Shown here piece after piece: positions 17,418 through 25,361 of a DNA stretch of 64,000 nucleotides. The stretch comes from CAVXJN01 sp963773585. GTDB taxonomy: Bacteria > Pseudomonadota > Gammaproteobacteria > JASBUN01. The notes below the pieces were generated by a model that saw nothing but the letters and a program-made list of their open reading frames with translations, had not been told where the DNA came from and made no database searches. The stretch's first letter is position 1. Each line of letters begins with the position of its first letter. The position numbers and the translations under genes were made by a program. The stretch covers positions 186,001 to 250,000 of the forward strand of contig CAVZBR010000005.1 of the NCBI GenBank assembly GCA_963773585.1, read 5' to 3'.

Positions 17418-17594
17418 TTATTTCTTGGCGGTGACGATTTTACGGCCGCGATAATAGCCATCGGGGCTGACGTTATGGCGCAGGTGAGTTTCACCCGACT
17501 CCGGCTCGATCGAAAGCGCGGGCCCTGTCAGCGCGTCGTGCGCGCGGCGCATTCCGCGTTTGGACGGAGTTTTACGATTCTGTTGTACGGCCAT
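17418..17594 (-). CDS. rpmF: Ribosomal protein L32
   Basis: 58 aa, basic. The sequence starts MAVQQNRKTPSKRGMRRAHD and ends RGRKIVTAKK, as in proteobacterial L32. It is the non-zinc form: no CxxC pairs are present. Its place between yceD and plsX is universal in gammaproteobacteria. Small enough to be missed by length filters. Confidence 0.96.
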   Translation of the reverse strand: MAVQQNRKTPSKRGMRRAHDALTGPALSIEPESGETHLRHNVSPDGYYRGRKIVTAKK

Positions 17595-17617
17595 TACAAT
17601 GCTCCTGCTGTTTCAGT

Positions 17618-18139
17618 TCAACGCTTACGCTTGAGTGTTTCTAAAATTGCGAACGGATTCGCGCCGGAAGCATGTTCCTCCGACTTCGAATCCGGTTCTG
17701 CCAAATACCCCGCGGCCGGACATGCCGATATATCGTGGAGCGATACGATCGGTAAGGCCAAAATCAATTCGTCTTCCGCAAGTTCGCTCACCCGCAAGGG
17801 AGCGTCGCCCACCAGAAGCGGCTCGTAGGTCGCGCCGACACGCTCCGCCTGCGCCTCCGATTCCACCAAACCGAATGCAAACTGCGCATCCAACTGCAAT
17901 GCCATCGGCTGCAAACACCGCTGACAGATCACGGACACCACGGCATGCGCTTCACCGTGCAGAAAACCGATCCCGCCCTCGCCCAAATCAAACGCCAGCG
18001 CCACTTCCGCGTCGCCGGAAGCGTCGCACAGGTACTCGGCAAGGCGATGCATCTGAGACAACGGAATGCGTCCGCGCAGTTCGGCGCCCTGTCGGGCAAG
18101 CCGTAAAGGGTCGATCTGCTCTGGCAGACGCTCCGACAT
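17618..18139 (-). CDS. yceD: YceD family (DUF177) protein
   Basis: 173 aa. Cys pair C72/C75 (ICQRCLQPM), the acidic EDELILALPIVSLHD strand and the C-terminal NPFAILETLKRK match E. coli YceD throughout, so the first ATG is the right start. Members of this family are linked to 23S rRNA metabolism; the precise function is not settled. There is no ribosome-binding site, and the promoter at 18149-18177 would start the mRNA only a few bases before the ATG. Confidence 0.9.
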   Translation of the reverse strand: MSERLPEQIDPLRLARQGAELRGRIPLSQMHRLAEYLCDASGDAEVALAFDLGEGGIGFLHGEAHAVVSVICQRCLQPMALQLDAQFAFGLVESEAQAERVGATYEPLLVGDAPLRVSELAEDELILALPIVSLHDISACPAAGYLAEPDSKSEEHASGANPFAILETLKRKR

Positions 18140-18148
18140 AAGCCGGCA

Positions 18149-18177
18149 ATAGTATCCGCTGATGCTTCGGGTGTCAA
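18149..18177 (-). promoter_or_regulatory. Sigma70 promoter giving a nearly leaderless yceD-rpmF-plsX-fab mRNA
   Basis: Minus-strand TTGACA (18172-18177, perfect), 17 bases and TACTAT (18149-18154, 4 of 6). The start should fall near 18142, about two to four bases before the yceD ATG (18139). No Shine-Dalgarno sequence is present there, in agreement with a leaderless message. Confidence 0.6.
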
Positions 18178-18228
18178 AAAATAAATTTTTGAAATCTCCT
18201 TAATTTTCCGGCCAGTAGCGCGGATTTC

Positions 18229-18258
18229 TTGACAGGAGGCGGCTATTTTTCGTAGAAA
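18229..18258 (+). promoter_or_regulatory. Candidate promoter for pycA
   Basis: TTGACA (18229-18234, perfect) with an 18-base spacer and TAGAAA (18253-18258, weak). Divergent from the yceD promoter. The leader to the pycA GTG would be about 55 bases. Confidence 0.35.
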
Positions 18259-18319
18259 CACCAAGCAGTCTGGCGACACTGCAATCCGGTCGCCCGACGC
18301 TTCGCCCTGGGAGACGTTC

Positions 18320-19738
18320 GTGCTACGTAAAATCCTGATCGCCAACCGGGGCGAAATCGCAGTCCGGCTGGTGCGTGCCTGTGCCGAACTCGGCATCACC
18401 TCCGCGGCGATTTACGCTGAGCCGGATCGGCATTCCCTGCATATCAAGAAAGCCGACGAAGCCTACAACATCGGGCCCGATTCGGTCGCCGGCTATCTCA
18501 ACGTCCATCGGATCGTAAACCTGGCGGTGGCCACCGGGTGCGATGCACTGCACCCCGGTTACGGTTTCCTATCCGAGAATCCGCTATTGGCAGAAGCCTG
18601 CGAACGCCGCGGCATCCTGTTCATCGGACCAAGTGCGGACGTAATCCGGCGCATGGGCGACAAAACTGAGGCGCGACGCGCCATGGTCGCGGCGGGTGTG
18701 CCGATCGTACCCGGCAGCGAGGGCAATATCGGCGACGTCGAGGCTGCCCTCGCGTTTGCCGACACCATCGGCTATCCGGTGATGCTCAAGGCAACTTCCG
18801 GTGGCGGCGGTCGTGGCATCCGCCGCTGCAATACCCCTGAGGAACTCAAGCGCAATTTTGCCCGGGTGCTTTCCGAAGCCACCAAGGCATTCGGCAGCGC
18901 CGACATTTTCATGGAAAAATGCGTGGTCAATCCGCGCCACATCGAGGTCCAGATCCTCGCCGATCAGCACGGCAACGTGATTCACCTGTTCGAGCGCGAC
19001 TGTTCAGTACAGCGTCGTCACCAGAAGCTGATTGAAATTGCGCCGTCACCGCAACTGAATGAAGAACAGCGCAGTTATATCGGCGCATTGGCCGTCAAAG
19101 CAGCGCGCTCGGTCGGCTACGAGAATGCCGGCACGGTCGAATTCTTGATGGACGAAAGCGGCGAATTCTATTTCATGGAAATGAATACGCGCCTGCAGGT
19201 CGAACATACCATCACCGAGGAAATCACGGGGGTGGACATCGTCCAGGAGCAGATTCGTATTGCGGCAGGATTGCCGCTGCAATTCAAGCAGGAGGACATC
19301 AAGCGGCGCGGCTTCGCGATGGAATTTCGCATCAACGCCGAGGACCCGAAAAACGATTTTTTACCGAGCTTCGGACGCATCACCCGCTATTTCGCTCCGG
19401 GCGGTCCGGGTGTGCGCACCGATGCCGCGATCTATACCGGCTACCATATTCCGCCCTACTACGATTCCATGTGCGCAAAGCTGACCGTTTGGGCCCTCGA
19501 CTGGCCGTCGCTTATTGCCCGGGGCCGGCGCGCCTTGACTGACATGGGCGTGTACGGGGTCAAAACCACGATTCCGTATCACCTCGAAATACTGAATGCG
19601 GTGGATTTTCGCAATGCGGATTTCACCACCAGCTTCGTCGAAGAACATCCGGAATTGACCGAGTATTCCGTCCGCCGTCCGCCGAGGGAGCTGGCAGCGG
19701 CATTATCCGCTGCAGTGATCGCGCACCTGGGCTTATGA
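18320..19738 (+). CDS. pycA: Pyruvate carboxylase subunit A (biotin carboxylase)
   Basis: 472 aa. N-terminal biotin-carboxylase domain (LRKILIANRGEIAVR), ATP-grasp with the glycine-rich loop KATSGGGGRGI, and the MNTRLQVEHTITEE active-site segment. It carboxylates the biotin carried by the partner subunit. The following gene encodes a carboxyltransferase plus biotin domain, so pyruvate carboxylase is preferred over acetyl-CoA carboxylase AccC. The GTG start has GGGAG about six bases upstream. It lies in the yceD-maf interval, which is uninterrupted in Pseudomonas. Confidence 0.88.
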   Translation: MLRKILIANRGEIAVRLVRACAELGITSAAIYAEPDRHSLHIKKADEAYNIGPDSVAGYLNVHRIVNLAVATGCDALHPGYGFLSENPLLAEACERRGILFIGPSADVIRRMGDKTEARRAMVAAGVPIVPGSEGNIGDVEAALAFADTIGYPVMLKATSGGGGRGIRRCNTPEELKRNFARVLSEATKAFGSADIFMEKCVVNPRHIEVQILADQHGNVIHLFERDCSVQRRHQKLIEIAPSPQLNEEQRSYIGALAVKAARSVGYENAGTVEFLMDESGEFYFMEMNTRLQVEHTITEEITGVDIVQEQIRIAAGLPLQFKQEDIKRRGFAMEFRINAEDPKNDFLPSFGRITRYFAPGGPGVRTDAAIYTGYHIPPYYDSMCAKLTVWALDWPSLIARGRRALTDMGVYGVKTTIPYHLEILNAVDFRNADFTTSFVEEHPELTEYSVRRPPRELAAALSAAVIAHLGL

Positions 19739-19859
19739 CCGGCACAACCGGCCTGCAGCGGGTACACTAGCTAGATAGATACGAGTCGTTGATGTCCGTG
19801 CATAACCGGTCCCTCCGGCGGTTTGCGCCGAACCACAACCGAAACGCGAAGAGCAGCGC

Positions 19860-21683
19860 ATGTCCAAGGTAAGAATCACCGAAACCATTCTGCGCGACGC
19901 GCACCAGTGTCTGATCGCCACCCGCATGCGGGTCGACGACATGCTGCCGATCTGCGACCGCCTGGACAAGATCGGGTTCTGGTCGCTCGAAATCTGGGGC
20001 GGTGCGACGTTCGATGCCTGTCTGCGCTTTCTCAAGGAAGATCCGTGGGAACGGTTGCGGGCACTACGCAAAGCACTTCCAAACACGCGATTGCAAATGC
20101 TTCTGCGCGGTCAGAATCTGCTCGGCTACCGCCACTATTCCGATGACGTCGTACGGGCGTTCGTGAAACTGGCGGCAAGCAATGGCATCGACGTTTTCCG
20201 CATCTTCGACGCCATGAACGACGTGCGCAACCTGCGCGTATCGATCGAGTCGGTAAAAGCGAACGGCAAGCATGCGCAAGGGGCGCTCTGCTACACCACG
20301 AGCCCTGTGCATACTCCCGAGCAGTTCGTGCAAATGGCGTTGCAGCTGCAGGACATGGGCTGCGACAGCATCGTCATTAAAGATATGGCGGGATTACTGA
20401 CACCGTTCGTTGCTGCCGATCTGGTCGCGAAATTGGTCGACGCCATCGACGTGCCGCTGCAGTTGCACTCCCACGCGACTTCGGGACTGTCGGATATGTG
20501 CCAGATCAAGGCCGTCGAAAACGGGGCCGCAGGCATCGATACCGCGATTTCGTCCTTCTCCGGCGGCGCCAGCCACCCGCCCACCGAGAGTATGGTCGCC
20601 GCGTTGCGCGGTACCGAGTTCGACACAGAACTGGATCTGGAGGCGCTGCAGGAGATCGGGTTCTATTTCCGGGAAGTACGCAAGAAATACCACCAATTCG
20701 AGAGCGAATTTACCGGCATCGACACCCGCGTCCAGGTGAACCAGGTGCCCGGCGGCATGATTTCCAATCTTTATTCACAGCTCAAGGAACAGGGCGCGCT
20801 GGAGCGGATGGGCGAAGTGCTGGAGGAAATTCCGCGGGTGCGCGAGGACCTCGGCTATCCGCCGCTGGTTACTCCGGCGTCGCAAATCGTAGGCACTCAG
20901 GCGCTACTCAATGTCATTACCGGCGCGCGCTACAAGACCATTACCAATGAGGTCAAGCACTACCTGCAAGGCCGCTACGGCCGCGCGCCGGGCCACGTCA
21001 ACACCATGTTGCGGCAACAAGCGATCGGTAACGAAGACGTGATCGATTGCCGACCGGCGGACCTGCTCGGCGACGAGCTGGACAATATCCGAGGCCAAAT
21101 CGGCGAATTGGCGCAATCGGAAGAAGACGTAATGATTTACGGCATGTTTCCGGAAATCGGGCGCCAATTCCTGGAACAGCGCGCTGGCGGAATGCTAGCC
21201 CCCGAACCGTTGGTGCCGGTCAAATCCGACACCGAATCGCCCTCCGGCGCACCGGTGGACTTCAACGTCACATTGCACGGCGAAACCTATCACATCAAGC
21301 TGACCGGGACCGGCCACAAGACTCAGGACATGCGTCCGTTCTATGTCACTGTGGACGGCGTGCCCGAAGAAATCATCATCGAAACTCTTGATGAAATTCT
21401 TCCCGAACAAAGCGCCGGCAAGAGCGTTTCCAAGTCGAGCAAAGGCAGTCAGCGGCCACGCGCTACCAAGCCCGGTCATGTCACCACTTCCATGCCCGGA
21501 ACCATCATCGACGTCTTGGTCGAAGTGGGCGCCAAAGTCAACGCCGGCGACGCGGTGCTGGTGAGCGAAGCCATGAAAATGGAAACCGAGATCCAGGCGC
21601 CAATCGCCGGCGAGGTGAAAGCCGTGCACGTGGTCAAAGGCGACAGCGTCAATCCGGACGAAACCCTGATTGAAATCGAGTAG
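19860..21683 (+). CDS. pycB: Pyruvate carboxylase subunit B / oxaloacetate decarboxylase alpha-type
   Basis: 607 aa. HMG-CoA-lyase-like carboxyltransferase barrel (1-300; ETILRDAHQCL, FRIFDAMNDVRN), a conserved central carboxylase domain (about 300-480), a linker and a C-terminal biotinyl domain with the biotinyl lysine K573 in EAMKM. With pycA it forms an oxaloacetate-producing anaplerotic enzyme. The same subunit occurs in Na+-pumping oxaloacetate decarboxylases, but no membrane beta/gamma subunits are nearby, which favours PycB. A 121-base gap follows pycA. Confidence 0.88.
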   Translation: MSKVRITETILRDAHQCLIATRMRVDDMLPICDRLDKIGFWSLEIWGGATFDACLRFLKEDPWERLRALRKALPNTRLQMLLRGQNLLGYRHYSDDVVRAFVKLAASNGIDVFRIFDAMNDVRNLRVSIESVKANGKHAQGALCYTTSPVHTPEQFVQMALQLQDMGCDSIVIKDMAGLLTPFVAADLVAKLVDAIDVPLQLHSHATSGLSDMCQIKAVENGAAGIDTAISSFSGGASHPPTESMVAALRGTEFDTELDLEALQEIGFYFREVRKKYHQFESEFTGIDTRVQVNQVPGGMISNLYSQLKEQGALERMGEVLEEIPRVREDLGYPPLVTPASQIVGTQALLNVITGARYKTITNEVKHYLQGRYGRAPGHVNTMLRQQAIGNEDVIDCRPADLLGDELDNIRGQIGELAQSEEDVMIYGMFPEIGRQFLEQRAGGMLAPEPLVPVKSDTESPSGAPVDFNVTLHGETYHIKLTGTGHKTQDMRPFYVTVDGVPEEIIIETLDEILPEQSAGKSVSKSSKGSQRPRATKPGHVTTSMPGTIIDVLVEVGAKVNAGDAVLVSEAMKMETEIQAPIAGEVKAVHVVKGDSVNPDETLIEIE

Positions 21684-21692
21684 TGCCGGCCC

Positions 21693-22286
21693 GTGATCAA
21701 ACGCTCGCAATTGCCGCTGGTTCTGGGTTCCAGTTCGCCGTTTCGAAGGGAGTTGCTGGAACGTCTCGGCCTGACTTTCGAGACTTCGTCACCGGATGTC
21801 GACGAACTTAGGCGAAATGATGAACGCGCCGAGGATCTGGTACGCCGTCTCGCGGAGTCGAAAGCCCGAGCTGTGGGCGCGCGCTATCCACAAGCGCTGA
21901 TTATCGGCTCGGACCAGGTGGCGGTGCTGAACGACCGAGTTCTGGGCAAACCCGGCTCACGAGAACGTGCAATCGAACAACTGCGTGCGGCATCCGGGCA
22001 GACCGTGAATTTCCTCACCGGGCTGTGTTTGTTCAACAGCGCCACAGGCGAGTCCCAAATCGAAGTGGTGCCGTACAGCGTCACATTTCGGCAGCTCGAT
22101 GACGAGCGTATCGGCCGTTACGTCGATGCCGAACAGCCGTTGAATTGTGCGGGCAGTTTCAAATCGGAAGGTCTGGGGATCGCGCTGTTTGCGCGTATGG
22201 AAGGCGGCGACCCGACCGCGTTGATCGGGCTGCCGCTGATTTCACTGGTGGGCATGCTGGCCCAGCAAGGCGTCGAGCTGCCCTGA
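21693..22286 (+). CDS. yceF: Maf/YceF nucleotide pyrophosphatase
   Basis: 197 aa. N-terminal LVLGSSSPFRRELLERLGL and the catalytic-Asp region IIGSDQVAV mark the Maf family. The YceF branch (7-methyl-GTP pyrophosphatase) is favoured by its yceD/rpmF neighbourhood. The start is a GTG nine bases after pycB, so pycA, pycB and maf may be one transcript. It converges on sppA. Confidence 0.85.
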   Translation: MIKRSQLPLVLGSSSPFRRELLERLGLTFETSSPDVDELRRNDERAEDLVRRLAESKARAVGARYPQALIIGSDQVAVLNDRVLGKPGSRERAIEQLRAASGQTVNFLTGLCLFNSATGESQIEVVPYSVTFRQLDDERIGRYVDAEQPLNCAGSFKSEGLGIALFARMEGGDPTALIGLPLISLVGMLAQQGVELP

Positions 22287-22312
22287 GCGGTTATCGCAGG
22301 CGCCGGGCTAAT

Positions 22313-23269
22313 TCAACGCAGCGGCGAATGGGGACCAAACGCACGCGCTATCGCCATTCCGAAACGGTCGCTCACCCGCTGCAGGAAGTCAGGCTGCGGC
22401 GTGTAGTCAACCACATCCTCCGCTCCGATGACGTCACGTGCCACCGTGCCGGGACTGGCGAAATCGTCCACCAGGCCAAGCTCGCGGGCACGCTCGCCAT
22501 TCCAGAACATGCCGCTGAACAGATCCTGATCGCTACCAAGCCTTTCACCACGACCGCGTTTCACTGCAGTGATGAACTGCTGGTGAATTTCCTCAAGCAT
22601 CTGCTCGACGTGTGCCTTGTCCTGATCGCGCAAAGGCGAAAACGGATCGAGCATGCCTTTGTTGCGACCCGCGGTGAGCAACCGCCGTTCGACGCCCAGT
22701 TTGTCCATCAAGCCGGTAAATCCGAAACCGTCATAGAGAACCCCGATGGAACCGACCAGGCTCGCCGGATTGGCGTAAATCCGATCAGCCGCGGCAATGA
22801 TGTAATAGCACGCCGATGCACACATATCCGTGACTACGGCGTACACCGGTTTGTCGGGATATTTCTGCCGCAGGCGGCGAATTTCGTCGTACAGGTAGGC
22901 CGCCTGCACCGGACTGCCGCCGGGGCTGTTTGCGCGCAAGATAATGCCGCGACTGCGCTTGTCTTTAAATGCCGAGCGAAGCGCAGGCACCAGATCATCG
23001 GCGTTGGCCGCCTCATCGTCGGCAATCACGCCTGAAATGTCGATCACCGCCGTATGGGGACCAACTTGCACCTCCCGCGGAACCACGAGAAACGCGATGA
23101 GAAGCAAATACGCCAGGAAGGCGGATTTGAAGAAAATGCCCCAGCGACGGCTGCGGCGGCGCTCTCGCAGGTTTTCCCAGGCCAACCGTTCCAGGGTTTC
23201 CCGGCTCCAGTTTTCCTGCGCTGCCGCAGCGGCTTCCGATGACTGATGTTCCCCCATGCGCGATTCCAC
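22313..23269 (-). CDS. sppA: Signal peptide peptidase SppA-like S49 protease
   Basis: 318 aa, short-form S49 peptidase. A cytoplasmic N-terminus and one membrane segment (about 45-65) anchor a periplasmic domain. Likely catalytic Ser S152 (CASACYYI) and Lys K204 (GRNKGML) are 52 residues apart, the spacing of Bacillus SppA. It digests cleaved signal peptides. It follows the HAD gene after 25 bases, as in Pseudomonas. Confidence 0.88.
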   Translation of the reverse strand: MESRMGEHQSSEAAAAAQENWSRETLERLAWENLRERRRSRRWGIFFKSAFLAYLLLIAFLVVPREVQVGPHTAVIDISGVIADDEAANADDLVPALRSAFKDKRSRGIILRANSPGGSPVQAAYLYDEIRRLRQKYPDKPVYAVVTDMCASACYYIIAAADRIYANPASLVGSIGVLYDGFGFTGLMDKLGVERRLLTAGRNKGMLDPFSPLRDQDKAHVEQMLEEIHQQFITAVKRGRGERLGSDQDLFSGMFWNGERARELGLVDDFASPGTVARDVIGAEDVVDYTPQPDFLQRVSDRFGMAIARAFGPHSPLR

Positions 23270-23294
23270 TCCTCAGTCCAGACAGTTCTGTATC

Positions 23295-23978
23295 TTATTC
23301 CCCGCGGTTCGCCGCCGGTGGAGTGGCAGACGAAAGAAATCGCGGTAAATCGCCCAGTCGATCCAGGCAGGTAAGTGGATCATAACGCAGTAACCGTTCC
23401 GTTTCGTGCACCCCGTAGGTCACCGCGATCGAATCGATGCCGGCGTTGTGCGCCATCTGCAGGTCGTACTCGCTGTCTCCGATCATAAGCGCGTCTTCGG
23501 CCGCCACCGCCAGCGTGTGCAGAATCTCGTGCACCATTTTCGGGTCCGGTTTGGACGCGGTCTCCTCCGCACAGCGGTGGGCGTCGAACAGTGCGCCCAG
23601 ACCTGTTTCAGTCAAGACCTTGTTCAAACCGTGCCGCCCTTTGCCGGTGGCGACTGCCAGGAGGTAGCCCTCCTGCCGCAGCGTTTTCAACGTAACTTCC
23701 GCATCGGCGAACAGCGTTTGAGGAGCGTCGGGGCGAAAATAATGTTGCCTGTACCGGTCGGTGAACGCCGTGAAGAACGCTGCGTCCGGGCGTTCCGGAA
23801 ACAATGCCAGCAGCGCCTCGCGCATTCCCAGCCCGATGATATCGGAAATGGTGCGGGCATCGAGCATCTCCAGCCCCAGGTCGGCCATGGCCGCCTGCAT
23901 GGAGGCGACGATATGGGATTGCGAATCCATCAGCGTCCCGTCCCAGTCGAATATCAGCAGGCGATAACCCGATTTCAC
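23295..23978 (-). CDS. HAD-superfamily phosphatase (Gph-like)
   Basis: 227 aa. Nucleophile and acid D11/D13 in LIFDWDGTLMDS, motif II Thr in AVATGKGRHGL, motif III Lys and acidic pair in SKPDPKMV and MIGDSEYDLQMA. It resembles phosphoglycolate phosphatases; the true substrate is unknown. GTG start overlapping the rluC stop by four bases. Confidence 0.85.
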   Translation of the reverse strand: MKSGYRLLIFDWDGTLMDSQSHIVASMQAAMADLGLEMLDARTISDIIGLGMREALLALFPERPDAAFFTAFTDRYRQHYFRPDAPQTLFADAEVTLKTLRQEGYLLAVATGKGRHGLNKVLTETGLGALFDAHRCAEETASKPDPKMVHEILHTLAVAAEDALMIGDSEYDLQMAHNAGIDSIAVTYGVHETERLLRYDPLTCLDRLGDLPRFLSSATPPAANRGE

Positions 23979-24931
23979 TGCTGGTTCTCCATGGCCTGCA
24001 ACAATGCTCGCAGCGGTTCCGGGAACGGGCTGCCCAAGTCCATCCGCTCCGCCGTGCGGGGATGGCTGAAGCCCAGGCGGTGGGCGTGCAAAAACATCCG
24101 TTTGAGACCTAATCCCCGCAGCCGCATATTGAACGCTTGGTCTCCGTATTTGGGATCACCCGCCAACGGATGGCCGGCGTGGGCCGCATGCACGCGGATC
24201 TGATGGGTGCGCCCGGTCTCCAACAATGCCTCGACCAGAGTGGCATCGCGGTAACGCGTCATGACCTGGAATCGGGTTCGGGCGGGCCGCCCGTCCGCGC
24301 TGACCACTACCATGCGCTCGCCGCTGCTGAGTGCGTTTTTGCGCAACGGCGCGTCCACGAGTTGAGATTCCTGAGCCCAGCTGCCGCAGGTCAGTGCCTG
24401 ATAGCGCTTGTCTACTTCTTCCGACTTGAGCTGATCCTGTAACGCCAGGAGCGCCGGTCGCGATTTCGCCAGTAACAGACAACCGCTGGTTTCCCTGTCG
24501 AGGCGATGGACCAACTCAAGGAAACGCAGTTGCGGTGTCGCGGCCCGTAATGCTTCGATGACGCCGAAGCCGAGGCCGCTGCCCCCGTGCACTGCCAAAC
24601 CGGCCGGCTTGTCGAGCACCAGCAGTTCGTCGTCTTCGAACAACACTGCATTTCGCAACTGCGTCTGCACCGATTTGGGGATCCGCGGCGCGTCGGACTG
24701 GCCGATACGCACCGGCGGAATCCGCACCTGGTCGCCCGGGCGCAGCCTGTACTCCGGCTTGATGCGTCCCTTGTTGACCCGCACCTCGCCTTTGCGCAGG
24801 ACGCGATATATCAAACTCCGGGGCACACCCTTGAGTTCCCCGACGAGAAAATTGTCGATACGCTGACCTGCGTGACCGTCGTCGACGGTCACGATCCGAA
24901 CTCGCGCCAGGTTTTCATCGGTGCTCGACAT
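23975..24931 (-). CDS. rluC: 23S rRNA pseudouridine synthase RluC
   Basis: 318 aa. N-terminal S4 RNA-binding domain (about 20-75; RIDNFL, GEVRVNKGR) and a RluA-type catalytic domain with D145 in HRLDRETSG. RluC and RluD are close relatives; position next to rne, facing away from it, identifies RluC (955/2504/2580 in E. coli numbering). Confidence 0.9.
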   Translation of the reverse strand: MSSTDENLARVRIVTVDDGHAGQRIDNFLVGELKGVPRSLIYRVLRKGEVRVNKGRIKPEYRLRPGDQVRIPPVRIGQSDAPRIPKSVQTQLRNAVLFEDDELLVLDKPAGLAVHGGSGLGFGVIEALRAATPQLRFLELVHRLDRETSGCLLLAKSRPALLALQDQLKSEEVDKRYQALTCGSWAQESQLVDAPLRKNALSSGERMVVVSADGRPARTRFQVMTRYRDATLVEALLETGRTHQIRVHAAHAGHPLAGDPKYGDQAFNMRLRGLGLKRMFLHAHRLGFSHPRTAERMDLGSPFPEPLRALLQAMENQQ

Positions 24932-24987
24932 GGCCGCGCATAATACCAGCTCTGATCCACCGGTGTTCGATAAGTGATTGAATATAA

Positions 24988-25016
24988 TTGCTGCATTTTC
25001 GGAACACTGTTATAGT
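24988..25016 (+). promoter_or_regulatory. Sigma70 promoter for rne
   Basis: TTGCTG (24988-24993), exactly 17 bases and TATAGT (25011-25016, 5 of 6). The start should be near 25023, about 340 bases before the rne ATG. Confidence 0.6.
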
Positions 25017-25117
25017 CAATTGACCGCAATACCGCCCAATGTGGCTGGATCGTCGCGCACTTGCGTGCGATGGGACAAAATTCAGCCGAACAAGCGGTTA
25101 GAAACGGTTTTTGGGTT

Positions 25118-25135
25118 CCGCCGGGTTTTTGGCGG
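25118..25135 (+). ncRNA. Hairpin in the rne 5' leader
   Basis: CCGCC, an eight-base loop GGGTTTTT and GGCGG form a perfect 5-bp stem. It is a candidate counterpart of the leader hairpins through which RNase E autoregulates, by position only; no sequence match to the enterobacterial element is claimed. Confidence 0.3.
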
Positions 25136-25361
25136 CGGTGCCATATTACACACAAGGGTTTGGTCGTCGCTCGACCCTGAAGCGAATGCAGAGCGGCGCT
25201 TGGCAGCGCGCTCCCGTGAACTAGCGCGACCTGGCCGGTAACGAACAACACTTTGCGGCGCTGTCGCATGCCGATCTCTAACGGCGCGACGCCTCGAAGC
25301 AGTTGGTCCGACCGGCTGGGGCTCCCGTTCGTCCGCGGTGCGAGCGCCCTAGAGAGTTGAC

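Larger units (their letters stand above)
24932..25361 (+). other. 430-base rluC-rne intergenic region; long rne leader
   Basis: No gene is supported. A strong promoter at 24988-25016 would give an rne 5' leader of about 340 bases. RNase E leaders are known to mediate feedback control by the enzyme in E. coli. A GC hairpin lies at 25118-25135. The reverse strand should carry the rluC promoter, but no convincing match was found. Confidence 0.55.
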
